The position numbers were made by a program, and so were the translations under genes. Source: a virus. From it: a DNA stretch of 64,000 nt. The stretch covers positions 37,046-101,045 of IMG/VR virus record IMGVR_UViG_3300023184_007611; one strand, written 5' to 3'. The notes under the pieces are model-generated. The model had not been told where the DNA came from and did no database searches. It saw only the letters and a list, made by a program, of their open reading frames with translations. Within the stretch, counting starts at the first letter, position 1; every line of letters starts with the position of its first letter. Shown here piece by piece: positions 47,197 through 55,876 of this stretch.

Positions 47197-47706
47197 TAAA
47201 TGTTTTTCCAAAAACATCTTTATGTCTGCAAGTAAATCTATATTTTGTTCTACTTTTTCTTTAGGCCAATCCCACCATCTTATTTCCATCAATTTGTCTA
47301 TTACTTCTTTCTCGAATCTATATCTGATAATCTTAGCAGGATTACCAGCGACAATCGCAAATGGTGGAACATCTTTAGTAACAACTGCTCTAGCACCAAC
47401 AATAGATCCGTGACCAATAGTAGTACCACCAAATATCATTGCTTCTGTACCAATCCAACAATCAGACCCTATTTCAATTGGCCCTTTATCTTTTCCTGCT
47501 GGATAGTTGGAGTTTGGGTAATGTGATTTAAATCTGAAGTTACTTACAGTTGGATGATGTATTGAAGCATGATCAATAGGTCCACCACAAAGAAATGTAA
47601 CTCTTCGTGCAATCCCAGAGTAATTTCCAACCGTTATTTGTCCCTTTGGAAAATACATGATGCAGTCTTGATTTATGGTAGAAAGAGTTCCGAGAGTTAT
47701 TCCCAT
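47194..47706 (-). CDS. Left-handed beta-helix O-acetyltransferase (CatB/Vat-like)
   Basis: A 170-residue hexapeptide-repeat acetyltransferase. ITVGNYSGIARRVTFLCGG holds the first hexapeptide units, GPIDHASIHHPTVSNF the catalytic His in the protruding loop, and IEIGSDCWIGTEAMIFGGTTIGHGSIVGARAVVTKDVPP the parallel beta-helix, ending GNPAKIIRYRF. This is the xenobiotic/sugar O-acetyltransferase pattern. In a phage with several glycan enzymes, a sugar hydroxyl is the likelier acceptor than an antibiotic. The gene is complete but short at the N-terminus compared with CatB (about 210 residues). The start MGITLGTLS lacks a strong ribosome binding site. Confidence 0.88.
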   Translation of the reverse strand: MGITLGTLSTINQDCIMYFPKGQITVGNYSGIARRVTFLCGGPIDHASIHHPTVSNFRFKSHYPNSNYPAGKDKGPIEIGSDCWIGTEAMIFGGTTIGHGSIVGARAVVTKDVPPFAIVAGNPAKIIRYRFEKEVIDKLMEIRWWDWPKEKVEQNIDLLADIKMFLEKHL

Positions 47707-47794
47707 GAATTTATTACAGTATTAGTGCAAAAATTAAATAAAATATTTAAAACCAACATTGACTTAATTTTTAAACTTCGTTAAATTAATTTAT

Positions 47795-47863
47795 CGCATT
47801 GGGATAAAGAATTCATCTAGACTCGAATTCCCAAAAAGTAATGTGTTGTTGCTTCCCAATGCG
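47795..47863 (+). promoter_or_regulatory. Long-range hairpin in the leader of the 47883 gene
   Basis: A perfect 10-base-pair stem, CGCATTGGGA with TCCCAATGCG, encloses 49 bases that include two GAATTC copies able to form an inner hairpin. The 3' arm ends 8 bases before the AAAGGAAA ribosome binding site. It may control translation or act as a leader attenuator. Confidence 0.5.
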
Positions 47864-47882
47864 TTTTAAAGGAAATTATAAT

Positions 47883-48548
47883 ATGTGGATTTGTAACAAT
47901 AATCAAAAAGTAATCACTGGGCCTTTGAAAACCCTACTTATTAATGCTGCACATTTTATGATCAATGATATGGTAGGATTCGATATCCCACAAGATATGA
48001 GAAATAAAAAAACAATTGAAGAAATAATTCAAACTTTGAATGAAGAAAATGAAATAGTTGCTTACTTAAACCCAATCTTTGAAAACTTATCTTCATTTGA
48101 AAAAATTTACGCAACACATTATGTCTTAACCCATCTTTTCAATAGTAAAGTTAAAGCTCCTGCTTTATCTTTATGGATGGAAGGTACAATTGATGTTTTG
48201 TTTAATTTAATCATATCTAGTATAGAGGTTGAAATTGATGATCAGGATGAAATTGATGATGAAAAATTTAAATACAGAATGAGAAAGATTGTAGTTGAAG
48301 CAGCCAAACAATATTCTAACGAAAAAGATATTTGTAAGAAAAATATAGAAAAAATAAAAAATGCCGAATTTTGGATTTTTCAAATAAATATTTTAAAATG
48401 TTTGGTGCTTTCTGTCGATGCTTTTGAGGATGATATGGAAGATGCTGAAGCTGGCACTGAACTTAAAGGAGAACACTTGCCAACAATTAAAATTGAAAAA
48501 AAAACTATTGTTAAAATGATAAACGATATATTAAAGATGAAATCATGA
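47883..48548 (+). CDS. Hypothetical protein leading the HNH cluster
   Basis: The 221-residue protein starts at MWICNNNQKVITGPLK, preceded by AAAGGAAATTATA. The middle is acidic (EIDDQDEIDDEKFKYR and DAFEDDMEDAEAGTE). Helical throughout, no family recognised. Its stop overlaps the start of the first HNH gene (ATGA), so translation is coupled to the endonuclease array. That suggests either that the array inserted behind a resident gene or that this gene is part of the module. A folded RNA leader lies upstream. Confidence 0.55.
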   Translation: MWICNNNQKVITGPLKTLLINAAHFMINDMVGFDIPQDMRNKKTIEEIIQTLNEENEIVAYLNPIFENLSSFEKIYATHYVLTHLFNSKVKAPALSLWMEGTIDVLFNLIISSIEVEIDDQDEIDDEKFKYRMRKIVVEAAKQYSNEKDICKKNIEKIKNAEFWIFQINILKCLVLSVDAFEDDMEDAEAGTELKGEHLPTIKIEKKTIVKMINDILKMKS

Positions 48549-49102
48549 AACTACCTTCTATTAACAATATTCCTCTATCTTATATCCAATATGTCGTAAA
48601 GATAGATGCTTCCTCACCTTCTGGACTTACTTGGCTATATAGAAAAGATATGCCAAATAGATGGAATACTAGATTTGCTAATAAACCTGCTGGATGTAAA
48701 TCTACCAACTCAGATGCTTATCAAAAATGGGGGATTAAAATTACTTATAAAGGAAAACAAAAAGGTTTACAAGCCAGCAGAGTTGTTTTCCTTTTGCAAA
48801 ATGAGTATCTTACAAAAGGTAAAGAAGTTGATCATATTGATGGCAATTCACTCAACAACAACCCTCTTAACCTAAGAGAAACTAACCGCTTTCAAAATAG
48901 CTATAATAGCAAACTAAGAAAAAATAATACTTCTGGTCACAAAGGTATTTGTTGGTATGCTTCAAAAAGCAAATGGGTAGTTAGAATAAGAAAAAATGGT
49001 AAAAACCATTTCCTTGGCTTATTTGCAAATAAAGAAGATGCTATCAAAACATCTATAGAAGCACGAAAAAAACTACATGGCGACTTTGGGAGAGATAAAT
49101 AA
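48545..49102 (+). CDS. HNH homing endonuclease with AP2-like end (copy 1)
   Basis: A 185-residue endonuclease. The N-terminal part IPLSYIQYVVKIDASSPSGLTW is shared by all four copies in this cluster. The HNH core is GKEVDHIDGNSLNNNPLNLRE (D-H, N, N with a NLR ending), and the C-terminal part NTSGHKGICWYASKSKWVVRI to LGLFANKEDAIKTSIEARKKLHG is an AP2-like DNA-binding domain. Such proteins are free-standing homing endonucleases in large phages. It ends in ARKKLHGDFGRDK, common to the family, and its ATG and stop overlap with neighbours by a few bases. Confidence 0.88.
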   Translation: MKLPSINNIPLSYIQYVVKIDASSPSGLTWLYRKDMPNRWNTRFANKPAGCKSTNSDAYQKWGIKITYKGKQKGLQASRVVFLLQNEYLTKGKEVDHIDGNSLNNNPLNLRETNRFQNSYNSKLRKNNTSGHKGICWYASKSKWVVRIRKNGKNHFLGLFANKEDAIKTSIEARKKLHGDFGRDK

Positions 49103-49251
49103 TGATAACTTCTGAACCCTTACTTGAAAACTTTGCACTTACTCCTCATCTAATTCTAATATTAGAACAAATTAAAAATGAAGATTATATTCTATATAAA
49201 GAAATAATGGAAACAATACAAAAAAAATTCCAAACCCTAAAAACAAAATGA
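49102..49251 (+). CDS. Small hypothetical protein between HNH genes
   Basis: A 49-residue ORF, MITSEPLLENFALTPHLILIL, with an acidic and then basic helical tail ending FQTLKTK. Its start overlaps the stop of HNH copy 1 by one base, and its end overlaps the ATG of copy 2 (ATGA). The perfect fit between the two genes and the overlap on both sides support translation. No family recognised. Confidence 0.5.
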   Translation: MITSEPLLENFALTPHLILILEQIKNEDYILYKEIMETIQKKFQTLKTK

Positions 49252-49805
49252 AAAAACTAAAATCTATAAAAGGTATTCCTCTATCCTATATCCAATCTAT
49301 CCTTAAAATAGATCCTCTTTCACCCTCTAAACTTACTTGGCTTCCAAGAGAATATGACATAAGATGGAACAATAGATATGCCAATAACCATGCTGGATGT
49401 AAACATACAATCAAAAGTGGATATCAAATATGGGATATATCAATTTCTTATAATGGCAAAAAACTTATATTAACATGCAGTAGAATTATTTTCCTTTTAA
49501 ATAAAGGTTATCTAACTAAAGGTAAATGTATTGATCATGAAGATAATAACCCATTAAATAATAATCCAGATAATCTTAGAGAAAGCACAAAAGGTCAAAA
49601 CAATCTAAACACTAAACTAAGAAAAACTAATACTTCTGGTTATAAAGGCGTTTCTTGGCATAAAACCTGTCGTAAATGGCAAGTAAGAATAAAAGTAAAT
49701 GGCAAAGAACATTACTTTGGCTACTTTGTCAATAAAGAAGATGCTATAAAAGTCGCTATAAAAGCACGAAAAAAACTCCATGGTGACTTCGGGAGAAACA
49801 AATGA
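49248..49805 (+). CDS. HNH homing endonuclease with AP2-like end (copy 2)
   Basis: 185 residues, with IPLSYIQSILKIDPLSPSKLTW, the HNH core GKCIDHEDNNPLNNNPDNLRE and an AP2-like end SGYKGVSWHKTCRKWQVRI to ARKKLHGDFGRNK. The core His and two Asn positions are kept. It differs from copy 1 by many substitutions, so the duplication is not recent. ATGA overlaps link it to both neighbours. It could be a mobile intron-less homing gene or a domesticated nuclease. Confidence 0.88.
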   Translation: MKKLKSIKGIPLSYIQSILKIDPLSPSKLTWLPREYDIRWNNRYANNHAGCKHTIKSGYQIWDISISYNGKKLILTCSRIIFLLNKGYLTKGKCIDHEDNNPLNNNPDNLRESTKGQNNLNTKLRKTNTSGYKGVSWHKTCRKWQVRIKVNGKEHYFGYFVNKEDAIKVAIKARKKLHGDFGRNK

Positions 49806-50338
49806 AACTACCTTCTATCAATACTATCCCCCTATCCTATATCCAATCTATCCTTAAAATAGACCCAACTTCACCTTCTGGTCTAACTTGGATAAAAAAA
49901 TCCAAAATAGCTGGTACTTTGAAGGCTTATAAGGAAAAGGGAGTTCTTACTGGAAAAAAATATTGGGTCATCAAAGTTCCTTATAACGGCAAAAGATATG
50001 ACCTGATAGTTCATCGCATTATATTACTACTTAAACAAAAAGAGTTAGATACAGATAAAGAAGTTGATCATGATGATGGCGATACATTAAACAACAACCC
50101 TGATAACCTTAGAGAATCTACCCATTCTCAAAATATGCACAACAGCAAAGTACCAAAAAATAATACTTCTGGTCACAAAGGAATCTTTTGGCATAAAGCA
50201 AGCGGTAAATGGGAAGTTAGAATAAGACTTAATGGAAAATTATGTAACTTTGGTCTTTATGAAAAACTAGAAGATGCAATCAAAGCATCTATAAAAGCAC
50301 GAAAGAAACTTCATGGTACTTTCGGGAGAATTAAATGA
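49802..50338 (+). CDS. HNH homing endonuclease with AP2-like end (copy 3)
   Basis: 178 residues. The HNH part is KEVDHDDGDTLNNNPDNLRE, with the His retained, and the DNA-binding part SGHKGIFWHKASGKWEVRI to ARKKLHGTFGRIK. The N-terminal half is shorter than in copies 1 and 2 (KSKIAGTLKAYKEKGVLTG). Its stop overlaps the start of a small conserved gene (ATGA). The pair HNH plus that small gene occurs again at 51015-51811, so the two together look like the unit of duplication. Confidence 0.87.
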   Translation: MKLPSINTIPLSYIQSILKIDPTSPSGLTWIKKSKIAGTLKAYKEKGVLTGKKYWVIKVPYNGKRYDLIVHRIILLLKQKELDTDKEVDHDDGDTLNNNPDNLRESTHSQNMHNSKVPKNNTSGHKGIFWHKASGKWEVRIRLNGKLCNFGLYEKLEDAIKASIKARKKLHGTFGRIK

Positions 50339-50580
50339 TCTATGAATTTAGAAATCCTATGCCTGTAGAAACCCCTCTAGGGTATGGGATGCTTGTTTAT
50401 GTCCGTGATGGCGGTATGTTTTCAAACGATGTATTCGCTATTGTCAACGATGTATTCGCTATTGTCTCTGAAGTAGATGGCAAACTTCGCCATTTCCGTA
50501 ACGATCAGTTTAGATTTTTACCAAACCCTACTTTCGATATTGAAAATGTAGGCAATATTCAAGAAAACAAAAACCCTTAA
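50335..50580 (+). CDS. Small conserved protein (copy A), with internal 21-base duplication
   Basis: An 81-residue protein, MIYEFRNPMPVETPLGYGMLVYVRDGG, then NDVFAIV twice in a row, then GKLRHFRNDQFRFLPNPT. The duplicated heptapeptide is a 21-base tandem repeat absent from the near-identical copy at 51575. The N-terminal part looks like a small beta barrel of the kind that follows ETPLGYG in phage proteins. It overlaps the preceding HNH stop by 4 bases. Function unknown. Confidence 0.65.
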   Translation: MIYEFRNPMPVETPLGYGMLVYVRDGGMFSNDVFAIVNDVFAIVSEVDGKLRHFRNDQFRFLPNPTFDIENVGNIQENKNP

Positions 50581-50591
50581 GAGAACCAAAC

Positions 50592-50969
50592 ATGCCAGCA
50601 TTACCTTCTATAAACAATTCAGTAATAATAAATATTAAACCCATTTGCAGGAAAAATGATATAATTAAACAAGCTATCCAAAAGATTCTTGAAGAAAATC
50701 CAACAAAATTCCACAAAGTTAAACCAAATGAAATAATAAAAAAAATTATTGAATTAAACCCAGATTTTAAGCTGAACCATTCTTACAGAGTAATGACTTC
50801 AATATTATTAAAAAAAGAAAAATTAAACCAAAAAAAATTACAAAGTAATAACATAAATCTAAATGATAATATTATAAAACTGGCACTTCGCTTAATTATC
50901 GCAACTGGCGGAGTAAATGAAGCAAAACTAGCTATTCAATCCGCTTACAATTTCATTCATGTAAATTAA
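50592..50969 (+). CDS. Hypothetical protein sharing its start with an HNH gene
   Basis: A 125-residue Lys- and Asn-rich helical protein. Its first residues MPALPSINN and the DNA before it (AAGAGAACCAAACATGCCAGC) are nearly the same as at HNH copy 4 (51015). After that the two diverge, so the upstream part was copied onto an unrelated body, or this body replaced an HNH gene. No nuclease motif is present. The C-terminus ends LAIQSAYNFIHVN. Role unknown. Confidence 0.5.
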   Translation: MPALPSINNSVIINIKPICRKNDIIKQAIQKILEENPTKFHKVKPNEIIKKIIELNPDFKLNHSYRVMTSILLKKEKLNQKKLQSNNINLNDNIIKLALRLIIATGGVNEAKLAIQSAYNFIHVN

Positions 50970-51014
50970 TAATATGTCTTTGTCATACAACAAAAAACCT
51001 TAAGAGAACCAAAC

Positions 51015-51578
51015 ATGCCAGCATTACCTTCTATAAACGATATCCCCCTATCCTATATCCAATCTATCCTTAAAATAGATCCCTCTACCCAAACTGGACT
51101 TACTTGGCTTCTTAGACCAAATGCTCCTAAACAATGGAATACTAGATACGCTAATAAACCAGCTGGCTATAAACATGGCTCCAAAAATACAAATAGACAA
51201 ACTTGGAGAGTAGATATTAAATATGGCGATAAAATATTCAAACTCTTTGCCCATCGTATCATCTGGCTCTTAAATCAAAAAACTATAGACCCAGATCTGG
51301 AAATTGATCATAAAAATGGAAATCCATTAGATAATAGAATAGAAAACCTCAGATTAGATACTAAATCCAAAAATATGCAAAATAGAAAATTATGCTCCAG
51401 AAATACAAGTGGCATAAAAGGCGTTTATTATGATAAATTCCATGATAAATATGTCGCACAAATAAGATGTAATAAAAAAAAGATATGTCTTGGTCACCAT
51501 GATACCAAAGAAGAAGCTCAAAAAGTTGTTGTAGAAGCTAGAAAAAAACTACATGGTGAATTTGGGAGAGATAAATGA
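51015..51578 (+). CDS. HNH homing endonuclease with AP2-like end (copy 4)
   Basis: A 187-residue endonuclease beginning MPALPSINDIPLSYIQSILKID. The HNH core is DLEIDHKNGNPLDNRIENLRL, closer to the consensus DH-x-N-G-x-x-x-DNR than the other copies. The DNA-binding end is SGIKGVYYDKFHDKYVAQIR to ARKKLHGEFGRDK. It overlaps the following small conserved gene by 4 bases. This is the most divergent of the four in the C-terminal domain. Confidence 0.88.
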   Translation: MPALPSINDIPLSYIQSILKIDPSTQTGLTWLLRPNAPKQWNTRYANKPAGYKHGSKNTNRQTWRVDIKYGDKIFKLFAHRIIWLLNQKTIDPDLEIDHKNGNPLDNRIENLRLDTKSKNMQNRKLCSRNTSGIKGVYYDKFHDKYVAQIRCNKKKICLGHHDTKEEAQKVVVEARKKLHGEFGRDK

Positions 51579-51811
51579 TCTATGAATTCAGAAATCCTAT
51601 GCCTGTAGAAACTCCTCTAGGTTATGGCATGCTCGTCTATGTCCGTGATGGCGGTGTTTTTTCAAATGATGTATTCGCTATAGTATCTGAATTAGATGGT
51701 AAACTTCGTCACTTCCGTAGCGATCAATTTAGATTTCTACCAAACCCTACTTTCGATATTGAAAATATAGGCAATATCCAAGAAAATAAAAATAAAATTA
51801 ATGAAATTTAA
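51575..51811 (+). CDS. Small conserved protein (copy B)
   Basis: A 78-residue protein nearly identical to the product of 50335: MIYEFRNPMPVETPLGYGMLV, a single NDVFAIV, and GKLRHFRSDQFRFLPNPT. It ends with a short Lys/Asn-rich tail NIQENKNKIN. Its ATG overlaps the stop of HNH copy 4. Since both copies follow an HNH gene and share the overlap, they seem to move or be kept with the nuclease. Function unknown. Confidence 0.65.
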   Translation: MIYEFRNPMPVETPLGYGMLVYVRDGGVFSNDVFAIVSELDGKLRHFRSDQFRFLPNPTFDIENIGNIQENKNKINEI

Positions 51812-51884
51812 TCGCTCTGATTAAAAAAAATAATAAATAAATGTAAATAAAATATTATACTAAATAAACATAAAGGTTAATAAT

Positions 51885-52887
51885 ATGAACTTTTTAGTTG
51901 CACAAGGAATCGGAGATTCTATCTGGGGACTCTTTAAAGCACAATCAATCGCACAATACTACAACCAACAAGAAATAAATATAAAAGTCGCAGGAGTTAA
52001 AAATGAAAATAAATGGATACAAACAGTACAAGTAAGAGCACTAGACTTTATTAAAAGATTTGACTTCGTAAATAATGCAGAATTCTATTCTATGCCAGTT
52101 ACTGACAAAAAAGGACCAGTACTTCTAAAAGGCGAAGCTAGTGATCAAAATGGAATCTTAAGATATATAAATCATGGAAAAAATATTTATAAAAACTTGA
52201 AAAATATTGATTACATACTCATCTCAAATCAAATACTAGAACAAGGAAATAGATTGGAAACTTGGTTGCCTCAATTTGATCTAAATTGGGACTTAGTCAG
52301 AAAACATTATAAGTTTACACAAGAAGAAATTGAAATTGCAAATAATCTTAAAAACGAAATAGGTGAATATTGCATCTTCTATCTAGGACCCCGAACAAGG
52401 AAATATAGTCGGAGGTAATGGATTTAATAAAGATGCATTGTGGAAACCAATTGACTGGGTAACTCTAGGAGATTATATCCATGAAAAGTTTGGCCTGAAA
52501 ATACTTGTCATAGGTGCTTCATATGATAATGATTATTACCAAAAATATATTCTTAATAAAATAAAAAATAAAAACTTTTGGATCTCTAAAATTGGAAACT
52601 ATGAAATTAATCAAACCTTTGCAATTTGTAAAAATAGTAAGTTTACAATATCCTATGCAAGCGGTATCGGAATCGTTTCTCATTACTTAGATGTTCCAAC
52701 TTGTATCTTCTGGAGGCCTAAACATAACTCAATAAGTAATAAAAATTATATCTCTTTCAATGAATCAATGTCTTATGCTTGGACTTATCCAGATTGGAAA
52801 GAAAAAGCAAGCTATTATCCAGCCTTCTATACCGTAGATAACCCAAAATCAATCTTTAATGTCATAACTAATAATAAATGGGCCTAA
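51885..52887 (+). pseudogene. GT9-like glycosyltransferase broken by a one-base frameshift
   Basis: Two plus-strand frames form one protein of about 333 residues. The first begins MNFLVAQGIGDSIWGLFKAQS (GIGD-x-(I/L)-W like the start of heptosyltransferase-type GT9 enzymes) and runs to YCIFYLGP. One extra C in the run of four at about 52390 shifts it; dropping one base gives EQGNIVGGNGFNKDALWKP, then DWVTLGDYIHEKFGLKILVIG and SYASGIGIVSHYLDVPTCIFW, the acceptor/nucleotide part of GT9. A C-run indel is a common sequencing error, but phase variation or decay cannot be excluded. If intact it would add a sugar to a surface or virion glycan. Confidence 0.75.
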
Positions 52888-53050
52888 TCCACAACCTATA
52901 TAACTTAAAAGAGGATTTATTTTAAAGTATACTGGAAAAGAAAAAAGATTTATATTAAATGAAATACATACAAATAATAAATAATACATAACAACCAGAA
53001 ATTAAACAACTAATTAATAAATACTTATAATGAACTTTAAACATTGACTA
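52888..53050 (+). pseudogene. Decayed junction between two tagged genes
   Basis: Bases 52995-53030 read PEIKQLINKYL then stop, close to the last residues of the 34461 product (PEIQELIDKYL). Directly after, 53030-53047 reads MNFKH and a TGA where the tag has Trp, then LL in the same frame. So the 3' end of one tagged gene and the start of another survive while the bodies are gone. Bases 52888-52994 hold nothing else I can name. Confidence 0.6.
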
Positions 53051-53806
53051 TTACATTCCCTTTACACCTTCTAATTTAGCACCATCAAATTTACAACCAC
53101 TTAAATCAACTTTGCTATTACCATAATCCCTAAACTCTGCACCACTCAAATCAGCACCACTAAAATCAACATTTTCATATTTTTTAATCGTAGGACCGAA
53201 AATAGCACCTCTACAATCCGAATTAATTAATTTTACATTATTAAAATGACAACTGGCAAAGCGTTGATTTTTAAGTATTGAATTACTTAAATCAACATTA
53301 TTAAAAACACTTTCATTAAACCAAACAGGACCATTTTCAGCACTGAAATCTACAGCCCTCAAATTTACATTAATAAAATCCGCCCCAAATATTCTAACAC
53401 CTTTCCAATTAACACCAGTCAAAATAGCATTAGTAAAATTTGAATAGTGCAACACTGCATTAGTCAAATTAGCACCAGTCAAATTAGCACCAGTCAAATT
53501 ATTCTCTTTCGCTTTAGTACTTCTTCCTTCATACCTGCTTAATATTCTTAGTTCTGCACCTTCTAAATTTGCACCAATTAAATTTGCATCCATTAGTTTT
53601 ACTTTTGTGAATTTTACATTGCTAAGATTAGCACCAGAAAGATTAGCCTTTCTAAAATTAGTACCTGCTAAATATGCACCAGTAAGATTAACATCTGCTA
53701 AATATGCACCAGTAAGATTCACATCATTGTATAAACGCAAACCAACCAATGTATCCGCATTTACACTGTAAATAACTGTTCCATTTTTTTTCTTTATATC
53801 TATCAT
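53051..53806 (-). CDS. Pentapeptide-repeat protein
   Basis: A 251-residue protein made from about residue 30 on of pentapeptides A(D/N)LXX: ANLSGANLSN, GANLEGAEL, GANLTGANLTNAVL and later DLSNSILKN, DFSGADLSGAEF. It forms a right-handed square beta-helix. The N-terminal KKKNGTVIYSVNADTL is a short lead. Members such as Qnr and MfpA mimic DNA and bind gyrase; most are of unknown role, and the acidic repeat here is not obviously of the gyrase-binding type. The 3' end abuts the decayed tag junction. AAAGGAAAT precedes the start on the minus strand. Confidence 0.85.
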   Translation of the reverse strand: MIDIKKKNGTVIYSVNADTLVGLRLYNDVNLTGAYLADVNLTGAYLAGTNFRKANLSGANLSNVKFTKVKLMDANLIGANLEGAELRILSRYEGRSTKAKENNLTGANLTGANLTNAVLHYSNFTNAILTGVNWKGVRIFGADFINVNLRAVDFSAENGPVWFNESVFNNVDLSNSILKNQRFASCHFNNVKLINSDCRGAIFGPTIKKYENVDFSGADLSGAEFRDYGNSKVDLSGCKFDGAKLEGVKGM

Positions 53807-53971
53807 TTTTATTTCCTTTATTTTACTTATTACATATTACCTTTTATTTATTATATATTACCTTGATTTTACTTCGTTTTTACATTATACTGGACTGAAT
53901 AAACTACCACACAGCAAACTCTAAACCACAAAAACGGCAAATTGGTGAAAAAATGGTGTTCAAAAGGTCAG

Positions 53972-54000
53972 CACTGTACTTGTTACACAGTGTTTTTTTA
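53972..54000 (+). terminator. Terminator-like hairpin
   Basis: CACTGT and ACAGTG make a 6-base-pair stem with a 9-base loop, followed by a run of seven T. It lies 20 bases before the GNA1-like start, in the leader between divergent genes, and may be an attenuator. Confidence 0.45.
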
Positions 54001-54020
54001 TACAGCGGTATAATAAATTT

Positions 54021-54434
54021 ATGAAAATAAGATTATTAAAAGAATCAGATTTAGATAAAGGTTTTAAGGATTGTCTAGAAACACTAGGAATTTTCAAGAC
54101 AACAGAGTTAATAAAAGTTTATAAGGAACGGAAGAAATATAAAATAAAAACATTTGTGGTTGTAGAAGGTGACAGAATAATAGCGACAGCTAGTTTAATT
54201 TTAGAACCTAAGTTTAGGTACGATGAAATTTGTGGTCATATTGAAGATGTATGTGTTTTACCAGAAAAGCAAGGATTTGGTATTGGTAAAAAATTAATGA
54301 AGTATTTAATCAATTATGCTAAGCATAAAAAATGTTATAAACTTATACTTAGTTCCGCCAGTAATAACATTACTTTCTACAGTAAACTTGGTTTTCACTT
54401 GCATGAAAACCATTTAAGATTAGATATTATATAA
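54021..54434 (+). CDS. GNA1-like GNAT acetyltransferase
   Basis: A 137-residue GNAT protein. IIATASLILEPKF, GHIEDVCVLPEKQGFGIGKKLMKYL (Q-x-x-G-x-G-K acetyl-CoA loop at about residue 93-101), CYKLILSSASNNITFYSKLGF and the His-rich tail LHENHL match glucosamine-6-phosphate N-acetyltransferase (GNA1) closely, including G-H-I-E-D-V and CYK. It would make GlcNAc-6-phosphate from GlcN-6-phosphate and acetyl-CoA, a step toward UDP-GlcNAc. No tag is present. The gene stands alone between a pentapeptide gene (divergent) and an RCC1 gene. Confidence 0.82.
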   Translation: MKIRLLKESDLDKGFKDCLETLGIFKTTELIKVYKERKKYKIKTFVVVEGDRIIATASLILEPKFRYDEICGHIEDVCVLPEKQGFGIGKKLMKYLINYAKHKKCYKLILSSASNNITFYSKLGFHLHENHLRLDII

Positions 54435-54595
54435 TTATTCGTTATTACACAGCATCAGAGGCCTTTATTTGATGTTTTCTTATAAGCAATAGGAAAAGAC
54501 ATTAATTATTAATAAATGTTATTAAAACGCATTTTAGGAGGTTTTTTAAAAATAAATAATATAAACATAATAAATAATATAAAAGGAATAATAAA

Positions 54596-55870
54596 ATGGC
54601 TAAAAAAAATTTATGGTACTGGGGAATCAATCATCATGTTAGAAGTACTCCTCCAGATCCTCGTAATGATTTTCTTCCGCATTTGGTAGGTGCAGGACTT
54701 AATTGGAGTTGGAAGCATATTACAGTTAATAGGGAAGGAGCACATGGTATAACTGAAAATGGTGATTTATACGGATGGGGAAATGATTGTGATTATGCTG
54801 AGGTTGCCACAAAAGTACCACCTTATTACAAAAGAGTTTGGTATTGCGTTTCTTTAACTGGTAAAGGTAGAAAAGAATGCAGGCCAGGACAACCAGGCTA
54901 TGATCCAGAATCTGGATTTATTAAAAATGGTCGTATTGTAAGACCAGAAGAAAAATGGAAAGATGTATCAAGAGGCGTTAGACATGTTGCTGGAATTACT
55001 AGAAGTGGAAGATTATATAGCTGGGGTACAAATTTCAACGGAGAACTTGGAAGAGGTAGAGAAATCGAACAACCAGGTAGATTGAAACCAAATCAAGTTG
55101 TTTCTTATAAAGGCATAAGGTTTTATCCTGTTGAAATAATGATTGGTGGAAATGATTGGATTCAGGTAAAATGTGGCTTTAAGTTTTCAATAGCATTAAA
55201 AGAAGATGGCTCAGTATGGTATTGGCCTACTAATGGTGGAAGAGGTTGCTCAGATTGTTTTAAATTCCCTAAACCACTTTGCAAAGGACAATTTTGTGGT
55301 CCTAAAAAAATAGCTACTGATTTCAAAAAAATCGCTTGTACATTTGACAGTGGCCAAGTTTATGGTCTTAAAAAAGATACTACAATTTGTAAATTTATTA
55401 GGTCATTTGGGAGTGAAGCAGAAGCTTCAGTTTTAACTCAATTAGGAGATGGATGGAAAGATGTTACATGCAATTTTAATGATGGAGGCGGTGGAATAAA
55501 AGAAGATGGAACTTTATGGACATGGGGACCAAATTATAGTGGCGAGCTTGGGATTAATAAAAGCAAAAATGAAGTTGTATATTCTTCTTCTCCAGTACAA
55601 ACAACTTTAGGTGGTAATGATTGGAAGTCAATTACTACTGGCAATAATTCTAATACAAAATATGCTATAAAAAATAATGGTAGTTTATGGTGTTGGGGAG
55701 GTAATTCCACAAACATAGGAATTGGTGGTCTTAATTTTGAAGTTCGTGAACCTATACAAAATATTAAAGATAGCGTAGGATGGAAAATGGTATCTACAGA
55801 TGTATTAGGAACATTAGCTATAAGAGATGTAAAATTTGAACCTACAACAACAGTACCACCTAATAATTAA
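54596..55870 (+). CDS. RCC1-repeat beta-propeller protein
   Basis: A 424-residue protein with about six RCC1 blades: [86 protein letters not shown] and the ending [11 protein letters not shown]. Two Cys-rich inserts ([19 protein letters not shown]) interrupt the blades. It starts [14 protein letters not shown] directly with a blade, without the N-terminal domain of the copy at 314. AAAGGAATAATAAA precedes the ATG. Probably a virion or attachment protein. It is followed by a non-coding array of 15-base repeats. Confidence 0.8.
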   Translation: MAKKNLWYWGINHHVRSTPPDPRNDFLPHLVGAGLNWSWKHITVNREGAHGITENGDLYGWGNDCDYAEVATKVPPYYKRVWYCVSLTGKGRKECRPGQPGYDPESGFIKNGRIVRPEEKWKDVSRGVRHVAGITRSGRLYSWGTNFNGELGRGREIEQPGRLKPNQVVSYKGIRFYPVEIMIGGNDWIQVKCGFKFSIALKEDGSVWYWPTNGGRGCSDCFKFPKPLCKGQFCGPKKIATDFKKIACTFDSGQVYGLKKDTTICKFIRSFGSEAEASVLTQLGDGWKDVTCNFNDGGGGIKEDGTLWTWGPNYSGELGINKSKNEVVYSSSPVQTTLGGNDWKSITTGNNSNTKYAIKNNGSLWCWGGNSTNIGIGGLNFEVREPIQNIKDSVGWKMVSTDVLGTLAIRDVKFEPTTTVPPNN

Positions 55871-55876
55871 TACACG

